Shown: positions 25,412 through 35,038 of the stretch, in pieces
How the letters are laid out: each line of letters begins with the position of its first letter
Numbering within the stretch: position 1 is the stretch's first letter
Assembly (NCBI RefSeq): GCF_022828375.1
Contig: NZ_JAJQJX010000001.1
Span: 482,118-546,117, forward strand
Direction of reading: 5' to 3'
Source: Candidatus Nanosynbacter sp. TM7-053
Lineage (GTDB): Bacteria; Patescibacteriota; Saccharimonadia; Saccharimonadales; Saccharimonadaceae
DNA: 64,000 bases
The notes under the pieces: generated by a model
Told to the model about the DNA's origin: nothing
The model's database searches: none
The model's input: only the letters and a program-made list of their open reading frames with translations
Made by a program: the position numbers and the translations under genes

Positions 25412-26938
25412 ATGAAGTGGCTCGATGATATAGTAAATACGTTTCAGGATGCTAATAAAGAGATTTTGGTTTCCTCGGGTGCGTCACCGTCGGGGGTGTA
25501 TCATGTGGGGCATTTGCGCGAGATCGTCATTGCTGACGCCGTGGTGCGGGCGCTGAAGAAAGCAGGCATTCGGGCGCGCCACGTTCACGTTTCAGACAAC
25601 CTCGACGCCTTTCGTAAAGTGCCGGTTAATTTGCCGGATAGTTATGAGCAGTACTTGGGTATGCCGCTCTGTATGGTGCCGTCACCAGATGATCAATATG
25701 ATTCGTGGGCGGATTTTTGCTTGAAGCCATTCCTCGACAGCGCCGATAAAATTGGTGTGACTATGGACGTGGTCTATGCCAGCGATAAATATCGCAGCGG
25801 CTTCTTTGTGCCGGCCATCGAGCGCTCGCTGAGCCGCATTGACAAAGCTAAGTCAGCCATCCAGGAAGTATCGGGTCGGCAGCTGGATGATCAGTGGTCG
25901 CCAATTCAAATCATGGAGCATGATCGGCTAAAAAATCGCCGTTTCATCAGCATGGATAGCGATACAAAAACAATTACCTATCGTAGCCATGATGACTCGG
26001 AGCACACAGTTCGGTATGATGACGGGCAGGTAAAGTTGGATTGGCGGCTGGACTGGCCAGGGCGGTGGTGGCTGCTCGGCATTGATATCGAGCCGTTTGG
26101 CCGTGACCACGCGACGAAGGGTGGCTCGTATGATACCGGCAAGCGGATCGCTCGCGAGGTTTATGACATTGATGCGCCAGTACCAGTGCCATATGAATTT
26201 ATTAATCGCACCGGTGATACGAAAAAGATGAGCGCCAGCAAGGGTACTGGCGTGAACGCACACGACGTTGTTGATATGCTGCCGCCTGAGGTAGTGCGCT
26301 ACTTTATACTCCGGTATTCGCCGGCCAAGCGACTGTATTTTGACGAGACCGATAGCCTGGTGCGGCTGGTTGACGACTTCGCGGCGATGAAGCAGCATCC
26401 GCAAAATGAGCTTGATAAACAGCTATTATTCTTGTGTACTGACGGGCTAGATCAGCCAGCGGTCAGCTCAATTCCATTCTCGCATCTGGTTATTTCATAC
26501 CAAGCGGCGCTGTGCGACATGGTAAAAACAGTAGAGATTTTGCGGCGTAGTCCGGAATACGCCCGCATCGTCGACGAGGAAGAAGCAGTGATCATCACAG
26601 AACTAGGCTATGTCAGTCGGTGGCTGGAAAAGTGGGCGCCCGAGTCATTGAAGTTTCGTCTGACGGACGAGGTAAATCCCGATGAGTTCTCGCCAGAGCA
26701 AAAAGAATACTTGAGGCGATTAGCTGACGATATCGCCGAGGCGCCGGCTGGGGCTGATGGTAACTGGTTTCATCAAGCAATTTACGCCTACAAGGAAAGC
26801 GGTTTGCTGCCGCCGCGGGAGCTCTTCACCACCATCTACCGCGTGCTCATTGGCAAAGATTCCGGGCCACGCGCTGGCTGGTTCTTGTCGATTTTGCCGC
26901 GGGATTGGTTGATTGAGCGATTGCGACTAGTCAAGTAG
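25412..26938 (+). CDS. lysS: Lysyl-tRNA synthetase, class I
   Basis: 508 residues. HIGH-like motif YHVGHLRE with the preceding GASPSG (about 23-36), KMSKS-like KKMSASKGTG (about 271-280), and a helical anticodon-binding C-terminus. This is the archaeal/spirochaete-type class I LysRS, which attaches lysine to tRNA-Lys, unrelated to the usual bacterial class II enzyme. TATAAT at 25399-25404, 7 nt before the ATG, points to a leaderless mRNA. The coding sequence is clearly GC-richer (GCGG, CGCC, GGCC) than its neighbours, suggesting recent replacement by transfer from a higher-GC relative. Confidence 0.94.
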   Translation: MKWLDDIVNTFQDANKEILVSSGASPSGVYHVGHLREIVIADAVVRALKKAGIRARHVHVSDNLDAFRKVPVNLPDSYEQYLGMPLCMVPSPDDQYDSWADFCLKPFLDSADKIGVTMDVVYASDKYRSGFFVPAIERSLSRIDKAKSAIQEVSGRQLDDQWSPIQIMEHDRLKNRRFISMDSDTKTITYRSHDDSEHTVRYDDGQVKLDWRLDWPGRWWLLGIDIEPFGRDHATKGGSYDTGKRIAREVYDIDAPVPVPYEFINRTGDTKKMSASKGTGVNAHDVVDMLPPEVVRYFILRYSPAKRLYFDETDSLVRLVDDFAAMKQHPQNELDKQLLFLCTDGLDQPAVSSIPFSHLVISYQAALCDMVKTVEILRRSPEYARIVDEEEAVIITELGYVSRWLEKWAPESLKFRLTDEVNPDEFSPEQKEYLRRLADDIAEAPAGADGNWFHQAIYAYKESGLLPPRELFTTIYRVLIGKDSGPRAGWFLSILPRDWLIERLRLVK

Positions 26939-27032
26939 AAGCCCGTCTAGTGATTAAGCTTTTCAGGTGGAAATGGGGAGCAAAACTCTAATCGTCTGGC
27001 GGTTTTATTAAAATAATATCGGTAGTTTGCCC

Positions 27033-27180
27033 GTTTTCGCTTGCTTTTTATCGAATAGCCGTATCTGTCGCTTAAAACATTCTTTCTGTTTTCGAAAACA
27101 GCTTTTATGTTTTGGAAAAATGCCTTTCTATTTTGTGCGATTTTTACCGTTTTCCATAATGCTAAACGCTGTATTATAAT
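27033..27180 (+). promoter_or_regulatory. Palindrome/GTTTTCG motif cluster upstream of a thioredoxin-like gene
   Basis: CTGTTTTCGAAAACAG (27086-27101) is a perfect 16-bp palindrome. Half-site-like GTTTTCG, GTTTTGG and GTTTTCC recur at 27033, 27110 and 27149, and a TATAAT box lies at 27175-27180. The 26939-27219 gap contains no other gene. The cluster looks like operator sites for an unknown regulator. Confidence 0.4.
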
Positions 27181-27219
27181 TAGACTAGCTATAGTGAAGC
27201 TACACCAGAAGGGGGAATT

Positions 27220-27291
27220 ATGACATTTGAAGAAGCGCAAGAGCTAGAGATGAGTCATATTCGCGCGCGGAAGTGGGATACGACGTTATGA
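27220..27291 (+). CDS. 23-residue ORF coupled to the thioredoxin-like gene
   Basis: Starts MTFEEAQELEM with a good ribosome site (AGAAGGGGG) 5 nt upstream and ends in a TGA that overlaps the next ATG (ATGA at 27288-27291). The ribosome site and overlap suggest it is really translated, as a leader peptide or a small protein. No homologue recognised. Confidence 0.5.
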   Translation: MTFEEAQELEMSHIRARKWDTTL

Positions 27292-27899
27292 AAAAGAGGT
27301 TTGGCATGAATAAAAAACTTATTGCGATTATTTCCGTCATAATCATCTTGTGCGGCGCTGCGGCTGGGCTGTGGTATAACCGCCAGTATTCTGCCGAGCA
27401 GCCAAAGACTCCGTCTACTAACGTGTCCGACGCCGCCAAATTCAAGTCAGAATATCCGCGAGTGGCGGCGAATAATCGCTTCGTTTATGCCAGCGATAAA
27501 GAAGTCCTTGATATCTTTGATAACGGCAGCGGCGTGGTTTTCTTGGGCTTTCCGCAATGTCCGTGGTGTCAGCATTTGAGCGAACACGTTGATCGGGCAG
27601 CTCGGGCTGAAGGTGTTGATAAAATATACTATTTGAATATTCGCGATGCTCGCGCTAGCAACAATGAAGTTTACCAAAAATTGGTCAAGAAATTAGAACC
27701 GTATTTGGAAAAAGATAAAAATGGCAATCCTCGAATATTTGTGCCTGATGTATCGATTGTCAAGAACGGCAAGATTATCGGCCGCTACAAAGAGGAATCA
27801 ACTGGCGACGATAGTATTACGGCAGATAAATATTGGACTAATGAAAGAATAGAGCGGACTTTATCTCAACTGCGTGGATTTATGAGTCAACTGAAATAG
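27288..27899 (+). CDS. Membrane-anchored thioredoxin-like protein (CPWC)
   Basis: 203 residues. N-terminal signal anchor (KLIAIISVIIILCGAAAGLW), then a thioredoxin-like domain with the active site FPQCPWCQH (about 100-108) and a Pro (FVPDVSIVKNG) in the region of the cis-Pro loop. Likely an extracytoplasmic disulfide reductant or oxidant. Start at 27288, coupled to the mini-ORF by ATGA, rather than the GTG at 27273. Converges with the DsbA-like gene 6 bp away. Confidence 0.85.
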   Translation: MKKRFGMNKKLIAIISVIIILCGAAAGLWYNRQYSAEQPKTPSTNVSDAAKFKSEYPRVAANNRFVYASDKEVLDIFDNGSGVVFLGFPQCPWCQHLSEHVDRAARAEGVDKIYYLNIRDARASNNEVYQKLVKKLEPYLEKDKNGNPRIFVPDVSIVKNGKIIGRYKEESTGDDSITADKYWTNERIERTLSQLRGFMSQLK

Positions 27900-27905
27900 T
27901 GACAA

Positions 27906-28622
27906 TTATTTAACGCCGCCAGCCTTAAGAATGCTTCTTAATCCGTTTTCTCCGCCGACGAATCCGCTGGTTTGATAATCGTTAATAACCATATATGGCA
28001 AGCCATTCACGCCAAGAGAAAGAGCTTTTTGTGTGTTGTCATCAATTTCTTTTTGGTGCGGTTTTTTAGTCATACAGTCGGAAAATTGCGATTCATTCAT
28101 GCCGACATTTTTAGCGGAAGTCAGGAAATATTCCAGTGGAAGAGCAGGGATTTTTTTCGGCACAGCAACGTTTTTCACGCCAATTCCTTTATCGAAATAA
28201 TCGCTTTTAATGCGCGGGACGATATCGTGGGTATATTGCCAATATTTATCCTGGTCGGCAGCGCAAAACGCAGCGTGAGCACCGGTTTCGGTATTGTTGG
28301 TCATCTCTTTTAATAACGTTACCACACGATGCTCATAACGAACTTTGCCGGATTTAACATAGTCATTTTTGAAGAATTCTGTGCTGGTTGCGGCTTCGAC
28401 CTCGGCGCAAAATGAACAAAAGTAGTCAGTATAATCAATGAACACGTTTTTCGCGTCAGCGGATCCTTGTGACATTTTTTCATTCCACGGTTTATTATCG
28501 CCAATGTGACGATTCGGCGGGCGATTGACAATTCCATAGATAAACAAAGCTACAATTCCCACGATTACAATTCCCGAAAGAACCCAAATAAGCGCTATGC
28601 CTGATGATTTTTGTCGATTCAT
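27906..28622 (-). CDS. DsbA-like thiol-disulfide oxidoreductase (CSFC)
   Basis: 238 residues. Signal anchor about 8-30, DsbA/Thioredoxin_4 domain with active site DYFCSFCAEV (about 68-77) and cis-Pro GLPYMVIN. It should introduce or exchange disulfides in exported proteins. It is the last gene of a three-gene operon; its ATG overlaps the stop of the membrane protein gene by 4 bp. Confidence 0.9.
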   Translation of the reverse strand: MNRQKSSGIALIWVLSGIVIVGIVALFIYGIVNRPPNRHIGDNKPWNEKMSQGSADAKNVFIDYTDYFCSFCAEVEAATSTEFFKNDYVKSGKVRYEHRVVTLLKEMTNNTETGAHAAFCAADQDKYWQYTHDIVPRIKSDYFDKGIGVKNVAVPKKIPALPLEYFLTSAKNVGMNESQFSDCMTKKPHQKEIDDNTQKALSLGVNGLPYMVINDYQTSGFVGGENGLRSILKAGGVK

Positions 28623-29221
28623 ATTTTCTCCTGTTTAGATAATTCTGTGTACATAAAAATAATTTGACCTGATTTATATAGCGAGAATAAACTGAGCAGT
28701 AAAGCCAACAAAAGGACTATTGTACTGGCGATATTTGCGGCGGTGGCGGCGGCAGCTCCTGAGAAAAATAGGGTTACAATTGGTAAGATTAGTGATGTTC
28801 CGCAGGGAACGCAGCCGAGTCCAATTGTTGCGGCAATTGATGCAATTCCGCTTAATCCGACTTGTCGAGATACAGTTTTTTCATTGTCGCGATTATTCTT
28901 TGCTGTAAAAATTACAGCGGCGATCGATACGCCTTGAAGAATTGATACTACCATAAGTAGCGCGCCATTTGGTGAAGTGAAACTTTGTTTGAAGATGTCT
29001 ATAATCATCGAACCGAGCAGCGCGATTTTATCGAGGATTGGTAAACGCGACATCATTAGTGGTCCGTAAAAATTGGCGTTGATTGCGAAATAAATTACCA
29101 CGGCGAAGGCGACGGTCGCGACAATTGTTATTAGGAAATATTTCGGCAAACCAAGCATTCTGCCGATTCCTAGAAACGCTGATTTGATGGTTAGTTTGTA
29201 GTGCTTATCGTTGTAACTCAT
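28619..29221 (-). CDS. Membrane protein with intramembrane CxxC, putative DsbA partner
   Basis: 200 residues, about five hydrophobic spans; one contains LGCVPCGTSLILPIV, a CxxC next to a Pro at the membrane face, recalling the redox-active Cys of CcdA/DsbD or VKOR although no family match is clear. ATGA overlaps on both sides tie it to the methyltransferase and the DsbA-like gene. The simplest idea is that it recycles the DsbA-like protein. This is an inference from context and the Cys pair. Confidence 0.65.
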   Translation of the reverse strand: MSYNDKHYKLTIKSAFLGIGRMLGLPKYFLITIVATVAFAVVIYFAINANFYGPLMMSRLPILDKIALLGSMIIDIFKQSFTSPNGALLMVVSILQGVSIAAVIFTAKNNRDNEKTVSRQVGLSGIASIAATIGLGCVPCGTSLILPIVTLFFSGAAAATAANIASTIVLLLALLLSLFSLYKSGQIIFMYTELSKQEKI

Positions 29222-30105
29222 TGTGGTAGTTGTGCTATAAAATTTGCTGGTGTGTTATTTACTATATCCTTTTTTAGTTCGTAAATAACTTTTGTTGGCC
29301 ATGGAATACTATCAATTTTGAAGTATTTTTGTAAATGTGGCAAATAGGTTTCATCGAATTCATTCTGCGACTGTATTATCTTGTAACCGTGTGGCGCGCA
29401 AATCCATTTGTGAATAAGGTGTTTTTCGATAGCGTACGATTCTTTTGATTCGCGTTCAAGTGAATCTAGCTCCCAAACCGCGTGAAACATGATTTCATAA
29501 ATAGTTTGACTATTTGCCTTGTAGATGTACGGAACGATAGGATTATCATTGTCGTCGCAAACGATAGTAGGCATGCTAATTACTGAATTTTTAACAAGCG
29601 CTTCGATCCATGTGTAAACTTCATCGTTGACATCTTCGGATGCTACTTTGATAGACGTGACTAGGTTTGGCGTCTCGCCGGGACCCCAATCGCGGATGAT
29701 AATGGTACCGTCAGGTTTGAGTGCTCTGTCTAGCATTGCGAACGTTTTAGTGCGTTCGGGTCGGGATAGATAGCTCATCAATTCGTGAAATACACTCGAC
29801 ATATAGATGATGTCGAACTCATCTTTGGTGTTTTCAAGTTGTTCTTTAGTAACAAAATCAATGTTATTTTCTTGAAGCTGAGATTGAACAATTTGTGAAA
29901 CATCATAGGCTACGTAGTGAGTTTCTGTTTGCGTCACTTGTTTGATGAATTCTGGCGAGAAACCAGAACCGAAATCAAGCAATTTAACGTTTTTACCAAG
30001 ATGTTTTGCGATAGCTCCGAATTTGGATGACGCTGTCTGATTCATCCGCTCTTGATAGGTTTTGTTGGTATGATTTTCCAAGTACTCGTTGCGAATTTGA
30101 TCCAT
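29218..30105 (-). CDS. SAM-dependent methyltransferase
   Basis: 295 residues from MDQIRNEYLENH. Class I methyltransferase motif I is KLLDFGSGFSPEF (about 40-52), with YVAYDVSQ (motif II acidic residue) and a post-I region IIYMSSVFHEL. Substrate unknown. A TATAAT box at 30117-30112 sits 6 nt before the ATG at 30105 and overlaps the clpB stop region, so the upstream in-frame ATGs are unlikely. First gene of the operon with the CxxC membrane protein and DsbA-like protein. Confidence 0.8.
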   Translation of the reverse strand: MDQIRNEYLENHTNKTYQERMNQTASSKFGAIAKHLGKNVKLLDFGSGFSPEFIKQVTQTETHYVAYDVSQIVQSQLQENNIDFVTKEQLENTKDEFDIIYMSSVFHELMSYLSRPERTKTFAMLDRALKPDGTIIIRDWGPGETPNLVTSIKVASEDVNDEVYTWIEALVKNSVISMPTIVCDDNDNPIVPYIYKANSQTIYEIMFHAVWELDSLERESKESYAIEKHLIHKWICAPHGYKIIQSQNEFDETYLPHLQKYFKIDSIPWPTKVIYELKKDIVNNTPANFIAQLPQ

Positions 30106-30112
30106 GCGTCTA

Positions 30113-32260
30113 TTATACGATATTCGTAAAGGCAATTCGATCATCCGCGACAGCAACTTTTACTGTATCTCCGTCGTGAATTCGCCCGTCGATCAGTTCG
30201 AGCGCCAAAGGATCAAGCACGCGTTTTTGAATCAAACGCTTAAGCGGTCGAGCGCCGAAACTCGGGTCGTAGCCATCTCGCGCCAACATGTCACGAACGC
30301 TATTGTCGAAATCCAGCGTTATGTCGCGACTATCTTTAACTTGGCGAACAACTTTTTCTAATTGCACATCAACAATTGCGCGCATCGATTCAGGGTGAAT
30401 GCGATCAAAAATCACGATGTCGTCAATTCGGTTTAAGAATTCTGGACGGAAATGACCACGAAGCGTTTCTAGAATTTGATTGTCAAGCGAGCTAATGTCG
30501 TCGCCCGTGTAGTCCATAATCATTTGCGATCCGACGTTGCTGGTCATGATGATAATGGTGTTGCTAAAGTCAATCGTTCGTCCTTGTCCGTCCGTCAATC
30601 GACCGTCGTCCAAAACCTGTAATAGTACGTTAAATACGTCGGGGTGCGCTTTTTCGATTTCGTCAAACAAAACCACGCTATATGGGCGTCGTCTAACGGC
30701 TTCCGTCAATTGACCGCCTTGATCGTAGCCGATATATCCTGGAGGCGAGCCGATCAATCTGGCTACGGCGTGGCGTTCCATATATTCGCTCATGTCAATT
30801 CGAATCATGGCGTGCTCGTCGTCGAATAATTCACGACATAAACTGCGCGCTACTTCTGTTTTTCCCACGCCAGTAGGTCCGAGGAATAGGAATGAGCCAA
30901 TCGGTCGATTAACGTCGCCAAGTCCAGCGCGTGACCTACGAATGGCGCTCGCTACAGCTGCCACGGCGCGATCTTGCCCAATGACTTGGCGGCTGATTGA
31001 TTCCTCCAATTTGGTCAATTTGCTAGATTCGCTTTCCATCAATCGCTCCACCGGAATTCCGGTCCAGCGCGCCACCACGCCGGCGATATCGTCAGGTGTA
31101 ACCTCTTCGCGGAGTAATCGGTCGTGAGCTGGAATTGCCGCTAGCTCTTCGCGGGCGCTTGCTAATTTTTTCTCCAGCTCCGGCAAATCGCCATATTTAA
31201 TGCGGCTGGCGGTGGCTAGGTCTGCGTCGCGTTCAGCAATTTCTAATTGTGAGCGCAGATTGTCCATTTTTTCGGTAGCCATGTTGACGGTTTGCAAAAT
31301 GTCTTTTTCGTGTTGCCATTTTTTATCAATTACTTCGGCTTTTGTGCGAATTTTGGCAATTTGTTCCTTGATTTCATCTTTGCGAATATTGGCGTGGTCG
31401 GATTTGTCCTTTTTCAATGCCGCTTCCTCGATTTCCAACTGCAAGCGTCTATTGTTCAATCGATCCAGCGCAATCGGCACGCTTTCTAATTGCATTTTGA
31501 GCGAGCTGGTCGCTTCGTCAAGCAAATCGACTGCTTTGTCTGGCAAGAATCGGTCGGGCAAATATCTGGTGGACAATCTGGCGGCCGCCACGATTGCGTC
31601 ATCAGCGATTTTTACTCCGTGATGAATTTCGTATTTTTCCTTCAATCCGCGCAAAATGGCAACAGTGTCGTCAAAGCTTGGTTCGCCAACGTAAACTGGT
31701 TGGAATCTTCGCTCTAAGGCGGCATCTTTTTCGACATACTGGCGATATTCAGCGAGTGTCGTCGCGCCAATCATGTGTAATTTTCCGCGAGCCAGCGCTG
31801 GCTTTAACATATTGCCCGCGTCCATACTGCCTTCACTTTTTCCAGCACCAACCATGGTGTGAATTTCATCGACAAAAAGAATAATCTCACCGGCCGTATC
31901 TTCTACTTCTTTCAGAATGGCTTTCAATCGATCCTCAAATTGTCCGCGGAAACTAGCGCCCGCCAGAAGACTGGAAATTTCCAGGGAAATTAGTCGCTTA
32001 TCCTTCAGTGAAGCGGGAACGTTGCCTTTGACAATTCGCTGCGCCAACGCCTCAACAATTGCGGTTTTACCAACTCCTGGCTCACCGATGAGGACGGGAT
32101 TATTTTTAGTGCGGCGACTTAAAATCTGCATAGTGCGTCGAATTTCTTCATCTCGACCGATCACTGGGTCGAGTTTACCTTCGCGTGCTAACGCCGTTAT
32201 GTCTGTACCAAATTTTTCGAGTGGTTTAGTTGTTTCTTCTTGATTCATGTTTGGTGGCAT
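30113..32260 (-). CDS. clpB: ClpB-type disaggregase lacking the N-domain
   Basis: 715 residues. AAA1 with GEPGVGKT and [11 protein letters not shown]; a coiled-coil middle domain (about 375-500), the ClpB/Hsp104 hallmark; AAA2 with [21 protein letters not shown] and [10 protein letters not shown]. The roughly 150-residue N-terminal substrate domain of full-length ClpB is missing, as in the short ClpB isoform. It unfolds aggregates with DnaK. Start at 32260 is set by AAAGGAGG 5 nt upstream; upstream in-frame codons are in the leader. A CIRCE element controls it. Confidence 0.94.
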   Translation of the reverse strand: MPPNMNQEETTKPLEKFGTDITALAREGKLDPVIGRDEEIRRTMQILSRRTKNNPVLIGEPGVGKTAIVEALAQRIVKGNVPASLKDKRLISLEISSLLAGASFRGQFEDRLKAILKEVEDTAGEIILFVDEIHTMVGAGKSEGSMDAGNMLKPALARGKLHMIGATTLAEYRQYVEKDAALERRFQPVYVGEPSFDDTVAILRGLKEKYEIHHGVKIADDAIVAAARLSTRYLPDRFLPDKAVDLLDEATSSLKMQLESVPIALDRLNNRRLQLEIEEAALKKDKSDHANIRKDEIKEQIAKIRTKAEVIDKKWQHEKDILQTVNMATEKMDNLRSQLEIAERDADLATASRIKYGDLPELEKKLASAREELAAIPAHDRLLREEVTPDDIAGVVARWTGIPVERLMESESSKLTKLEESISRQVIGQDRAVAAVASAIRRSRAGLGDVNRPIGSFLFLGPTGVGKTEVARSLCRELFDDEHAMIRIDMSEYMERHAVARLIGSPPGYIGYDQGGQLTEAVRRRPYSVVLFDEIEKAHPDVFNVLLQVLDDGRLTDGQGRTIDFSNTIIIMTSNVGSQMIMDYTGDDISSLDNQILETLRGHFRPEFLNRIDDIVIFDRIHPESMRAIVDVQLEKVVRQVKDSRDITLDFDNSVRDMLARDGYDPSFGARPLKRLIQKRVLDPLALELIDGRIHDGDTVKVAVADDRIAFTNIV

Positions 32261-32336
32261 AAAATCCTCCTTTTGGTTTTTAGTCCTAATTTGTTGCGCC
32301 CCAGTAAAAGACAGAATGGTGAAATTTGATGTAGTT

Positions 32337-32374
32337 ATCATAACAAATTAGCACTCTCAGTGCAAGAGTGCTAA
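32337..32374 (-). promoter_or_regulatory. clpB promoter with CIRCE operator
   Basis: TTAGCACTC (32348-32356), 9-bp spacer, GAGTGCTAA (32366-32374): a perfect CIRCE palindrome, the HrcA binding site. On the minus strand TTGCAC (32365-32360), a 17-bp spacer and TATGAT (32342-32337) form the promoter, so HrcA would cover the -35 and the spacer. About 70 nt of leader follow before clpB. Confidence 0.9.
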
Positions 32375-32410
32375 CTAAAATAAATAGACTTTTTGTAGTA
32401 TAATAAGCAT

Positions 32411-33424
32411 ATGAATATTCTTGTCACTGGTGGCGCTGGATATATCGGCAGTCACACTATCATCGAACTATTATCATCAAATCATAACGTAGTGGTGGTC
32501 GATAATTTATCAAACTCATCCGTCGAGAGTCTGAGGCGAGTTGAAGAAATCACCGGTCAATCAATACCGTTTCATGAATTTGATTTATGCGATCATCAGC
32601 GACTATCAGAATTGTTTAAGTCTGAGAAAATTGATGCTGTAATTCATTTTGCTGGGTTGAAGGCGGTTGGTGAATCGGTTGAAAAGGCGCTTCTTTACTA
32701 TAAAAACAACCTCGAAAGCACGTTGGTTTTGCTTGACGTGATGCAAGAATTTGACGTGAAGAAATTGGTGTTTTCTAGCTCGGCAACAGTTTATGGCGAT
32801 CCTGCTAGATTACCAATTACCGAAGATATGCCGTTGTCTGCCACAAATCCATATGGCCAAACAAAGTTGATGATTGAGCAAATGCTTCGCGATATTTCTG
32901 CGACAAATCAAGATTGGCAATTTACGTCTCTTCGTTATTTTAATCCAGTTGGCGCGCATCCGAGCGGTCGCATCGGGGAAGATCCTTCGGGAATTCCAAA
33001 TAATCTTCTGCCGTTTGTGTCGCAAGTTGCTGTTGGTAAGCGAGACCATTTGAGCGTTTTTGGTGATGATTACGACACTCCAGATGGAACTGGCGTGCGT
33101 GATTATATTCACGTGGTTGATTTGGCAAAGGCTCACGTGGCGGCTCTGGAGAATTTGGGTCGACCGAACGAATATAAAGTCTATAATATCGGCACTGGTC
33201 GTGGTACTTCGGTTTTGGAATTAGTGAAGGCGTTTGAGAAAGCATCTGGTCGCGATGTTCCATATCAAGTTACGCCACGTCGAGCAGGTGACATTACAGC
33301 GTGTTATGCAGACCCAGGCTTGGCAGAAAAAGAATTAGGTTGGCGAGCAGAATTGACAATTGAAGATGCTTGCCGCGACGCTTGGAATTGGCAGAGCAAT
33401 AATCCGAATGGCTACAATGGCTAA
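32411..33424 (+). CDS. galE: UDP-glucose 4-epimerase
   Basis: 337 residues. Rossmann motif TGGAGYIGSH (about 6-15), SSSATVYG and the catalytic YxxxK (NPYGQTKLM), and FNPVGAHPSG. Interconverts UDP-glucose and UDP-galactose for surface glycans. TATAAT at 32399-32404, 6 nt before the ATG (leaderless). Its stop overlaps the convergent sulfatase gene by 4 bp. Confidence 0.96.
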   Translation: MNILVTGGAGYIGSHTIIELLSSNHNVVVVDNLSNSSVESLRRVEEITGQSIPFHEFDLCDHQRLSELFKSEKIDAVIHFAGLKAVGESVEKALLYYKNNLESTLVLLDVMQEFDVKKLVFSSSATVYGDPARLPITEDMPLSATNPYGQTKLMIEQMLRDISATNQDWQFTSLRYFNPVGAHPSGRIGEDPSGIPNNLLPFVSQVAVGKRDHLSVFGDDYDTPDGTGVRDYIHVVDLAKAHVAALENLGRPNEYKVYNIGTGRGTSVLELVKAFEKASGRDVPYQVTPRRAGDITACYADPGLAEKELGWRAELTIEDACRDAWNWQSNNPNGYNG

Positions 33425-34989
33425 TTGCCAGATTTGGTGAAAATCTTATTTTCGTAATAAGCGGAACGTTTGGAAAGTTCTGAATTTAAGTTTTCAATTC
33501 CGCCGTACTGTTCGACCAAGGTTTTCTTTCCAGAAAATAAGTTTGTACCCAAACCTAATCGGTCGCCGTCAATTTTAACTCCCAGCGCCGCCAAAGTTGA
33601 CGGATACATATCGAATGTCGTGAATTGACGATTCTTTGAGTGGCTAGTTGAAATGGCTGGATTTATAAACGTGTTATAAATGGTTCGCTGATAATTAGTT
33701 CCGCCAATTTTTTCGTCGTAGTATGAAGTCTGCATTCCTAAATGGTCGCCAGAAATGACAATCGTGGTGTTTTCATAAAATGGCTGAGATTTAACCCAAT
33801 TGACGAATGCGGCGACTTGTTTTGAGGAGCAAGCGTGAACATTGTCGTATTGATTACTGAAGGTTTTGGCGCAGGTTTCGTCCAGATAGCCATCGGTAAA
33901 ATGCGTGTCGGCGGTTAATAATTGCAAGTTAAATGGCTTGTCTGACGCCGCCAAGCGCGAGGCTTCTTCGCGGGCAAATTGGAATAATTTTTTATCCTCA
34001 TAACCCCACCAAATTTTGTAATCTTCGGAGATTTTTCCGTGTTTTTTGGCGTAATTGTAATCTTCGATATTGAAGTTACCGTGTTGAGTTAATAATTTAT
34101 CGCGTCCGCCAAAACTCGCCTCAGATCCCATAACAAATGTTTGATTATAGCCTTGTTTTTCTAAAATCTCACCAAGACTATAAGCGCCCGGCAAGAACTT
34201 TTTAAACTCGCCCAGGGCGTTATGGTCGCGTCCGCCAACCAAGTTTTCTTTCAGTGGGACGCCAGCAGATTGCGCAGCCATTCCTGCCACAGTCCAGCCA
34301 GTGTTTGTTGCAGGTAAAGCGCCGCCGACACCGGATGCTTTGTTTGAGAATGAGGTATTTTTTAACGCCAATTCTTCCAGTTCTGGAATGATGGAGGTTT
34401 CGGAGCTGCCGCCATTAGCCTTTGACGCCAAAGTGTTTTCCATTGACTCTAAATAGATGTATATTAAGTTGCGTTTTTTCTCTGGAAAAGTTAATTTGGC
34501 GGTTTTTGGATTGACGTAATTTTCTTCATATAATTTGGTTGATTGAGTCAAGGCGTAAATATAGCCAGGGATACCAAAACTTTGAATGAGAAGGACGATC
34601 GCAATTAAAAACATACTCAGCGAGTAAATTGCTTGATTTCGTAATCTCAAAAACGGCAAAGTGAGTTTTCGTGATGATTTGATTTTTTTCAAGCAGAAGG
34701 CAATTATGCGATTTATAAAAGAGATCGATTTGTCGAACATTGGGATTAATAAAGCACCGAATAATAGGAAAACCAGCGGAAGATTTTGCAGGACGGCCGA
34801 CCATAAATTGTCAGATTTGCCACCAGCTAATCCGTTGACGAAATAAAAAATTATCTCGTCGATTTGTGAATTTTTAAAGACGATATATTTATAGCGCGCT
34901 GCAATTAAGCAAAATGCCGCCAAAAAAAGCAAAATGATTGATATTGATTTAATCCAGAAACGTTTGGTAAATTTAATTTTTCTCACCAT
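33421..34989 (-). CDS. LTA-synthase/phosphoglycerol-transferase-like membrane sulfatase
   Basis: 522 residues. Three or four N-terminal membrane spans (to about residue 150), then an extracellular sulfatase-fold domain with IYLESMEN (metal Glu), ATNTGWT (likely Thr nucleophile), HFTDGY and VISGDHLGM (metal Asp/His). This family moves glycerol-phosphate from phosphatidylglycerol to lipoteichoic acid or glucans. The organism may thus decorate its envelope with polyol phosphate; the acceptor is unknown. TATAAT at 34998-34993 is 3 nt from the ATG and 6 nt from an immediately following GTG, which may be the true start (34986). Confidence 0.88.
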   Translation of the reverse strand: MVRKIKFTKRFWIKSISIILLFLAAFCLIAARYKYIVFKNSQIDEIIFYFVNGLAGGKSDNLWSAVLQNLPLVFLLFGALLIPMFDKSISFINRIIAFCLKKIKSSRKLTLPFLRLRNQAIYSLSMFLIAIVLLIQSFGIPGYIYALTQSTKLYEENYVNPKTAKLTFPEKKRNLIYIYLESMENTLASKANGGSSETSIIPELEELALKNTSFSNKASGVGGALPATNTGWTVAGMAAQSAGVPLKENLVGGRDHNALGEFKKFLPGAYSLGEILEKQGYNQTFVMGSEASFGGRDKLLTQHGNFNIEDYNYAKKHGKISEDYKIWWGYEDKKLFQFAREEASRLAASDKPFNLQLLTADTHFTDGYLDETCAKTFSNQYDNVHACSSKQVAAFVNWVKSQPFYENTTIVISGDHLGMQTSYYDEKIGGTNYQRTIYNTFINPAISTSHSKNRQFTTFDMYPSTLAALGVKIDGDRLGLGTNLFSGKKTLVEQYGGIENLNSELSKRSAYYENKIFTKSGN

Positions 34990-35038
34990 TCTATTATATC
35001 ACTTACGTTTTTTGCGGATGAAGGGGTATAATAAAAGC

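Noticed and set aside
31200..31622. Plus-strand 140-residue frame inside clpB
   Set aside because: Antisense shadow of the ClpB middle domain, low-complexity Ser/Ala, no promoter or ribosome site.
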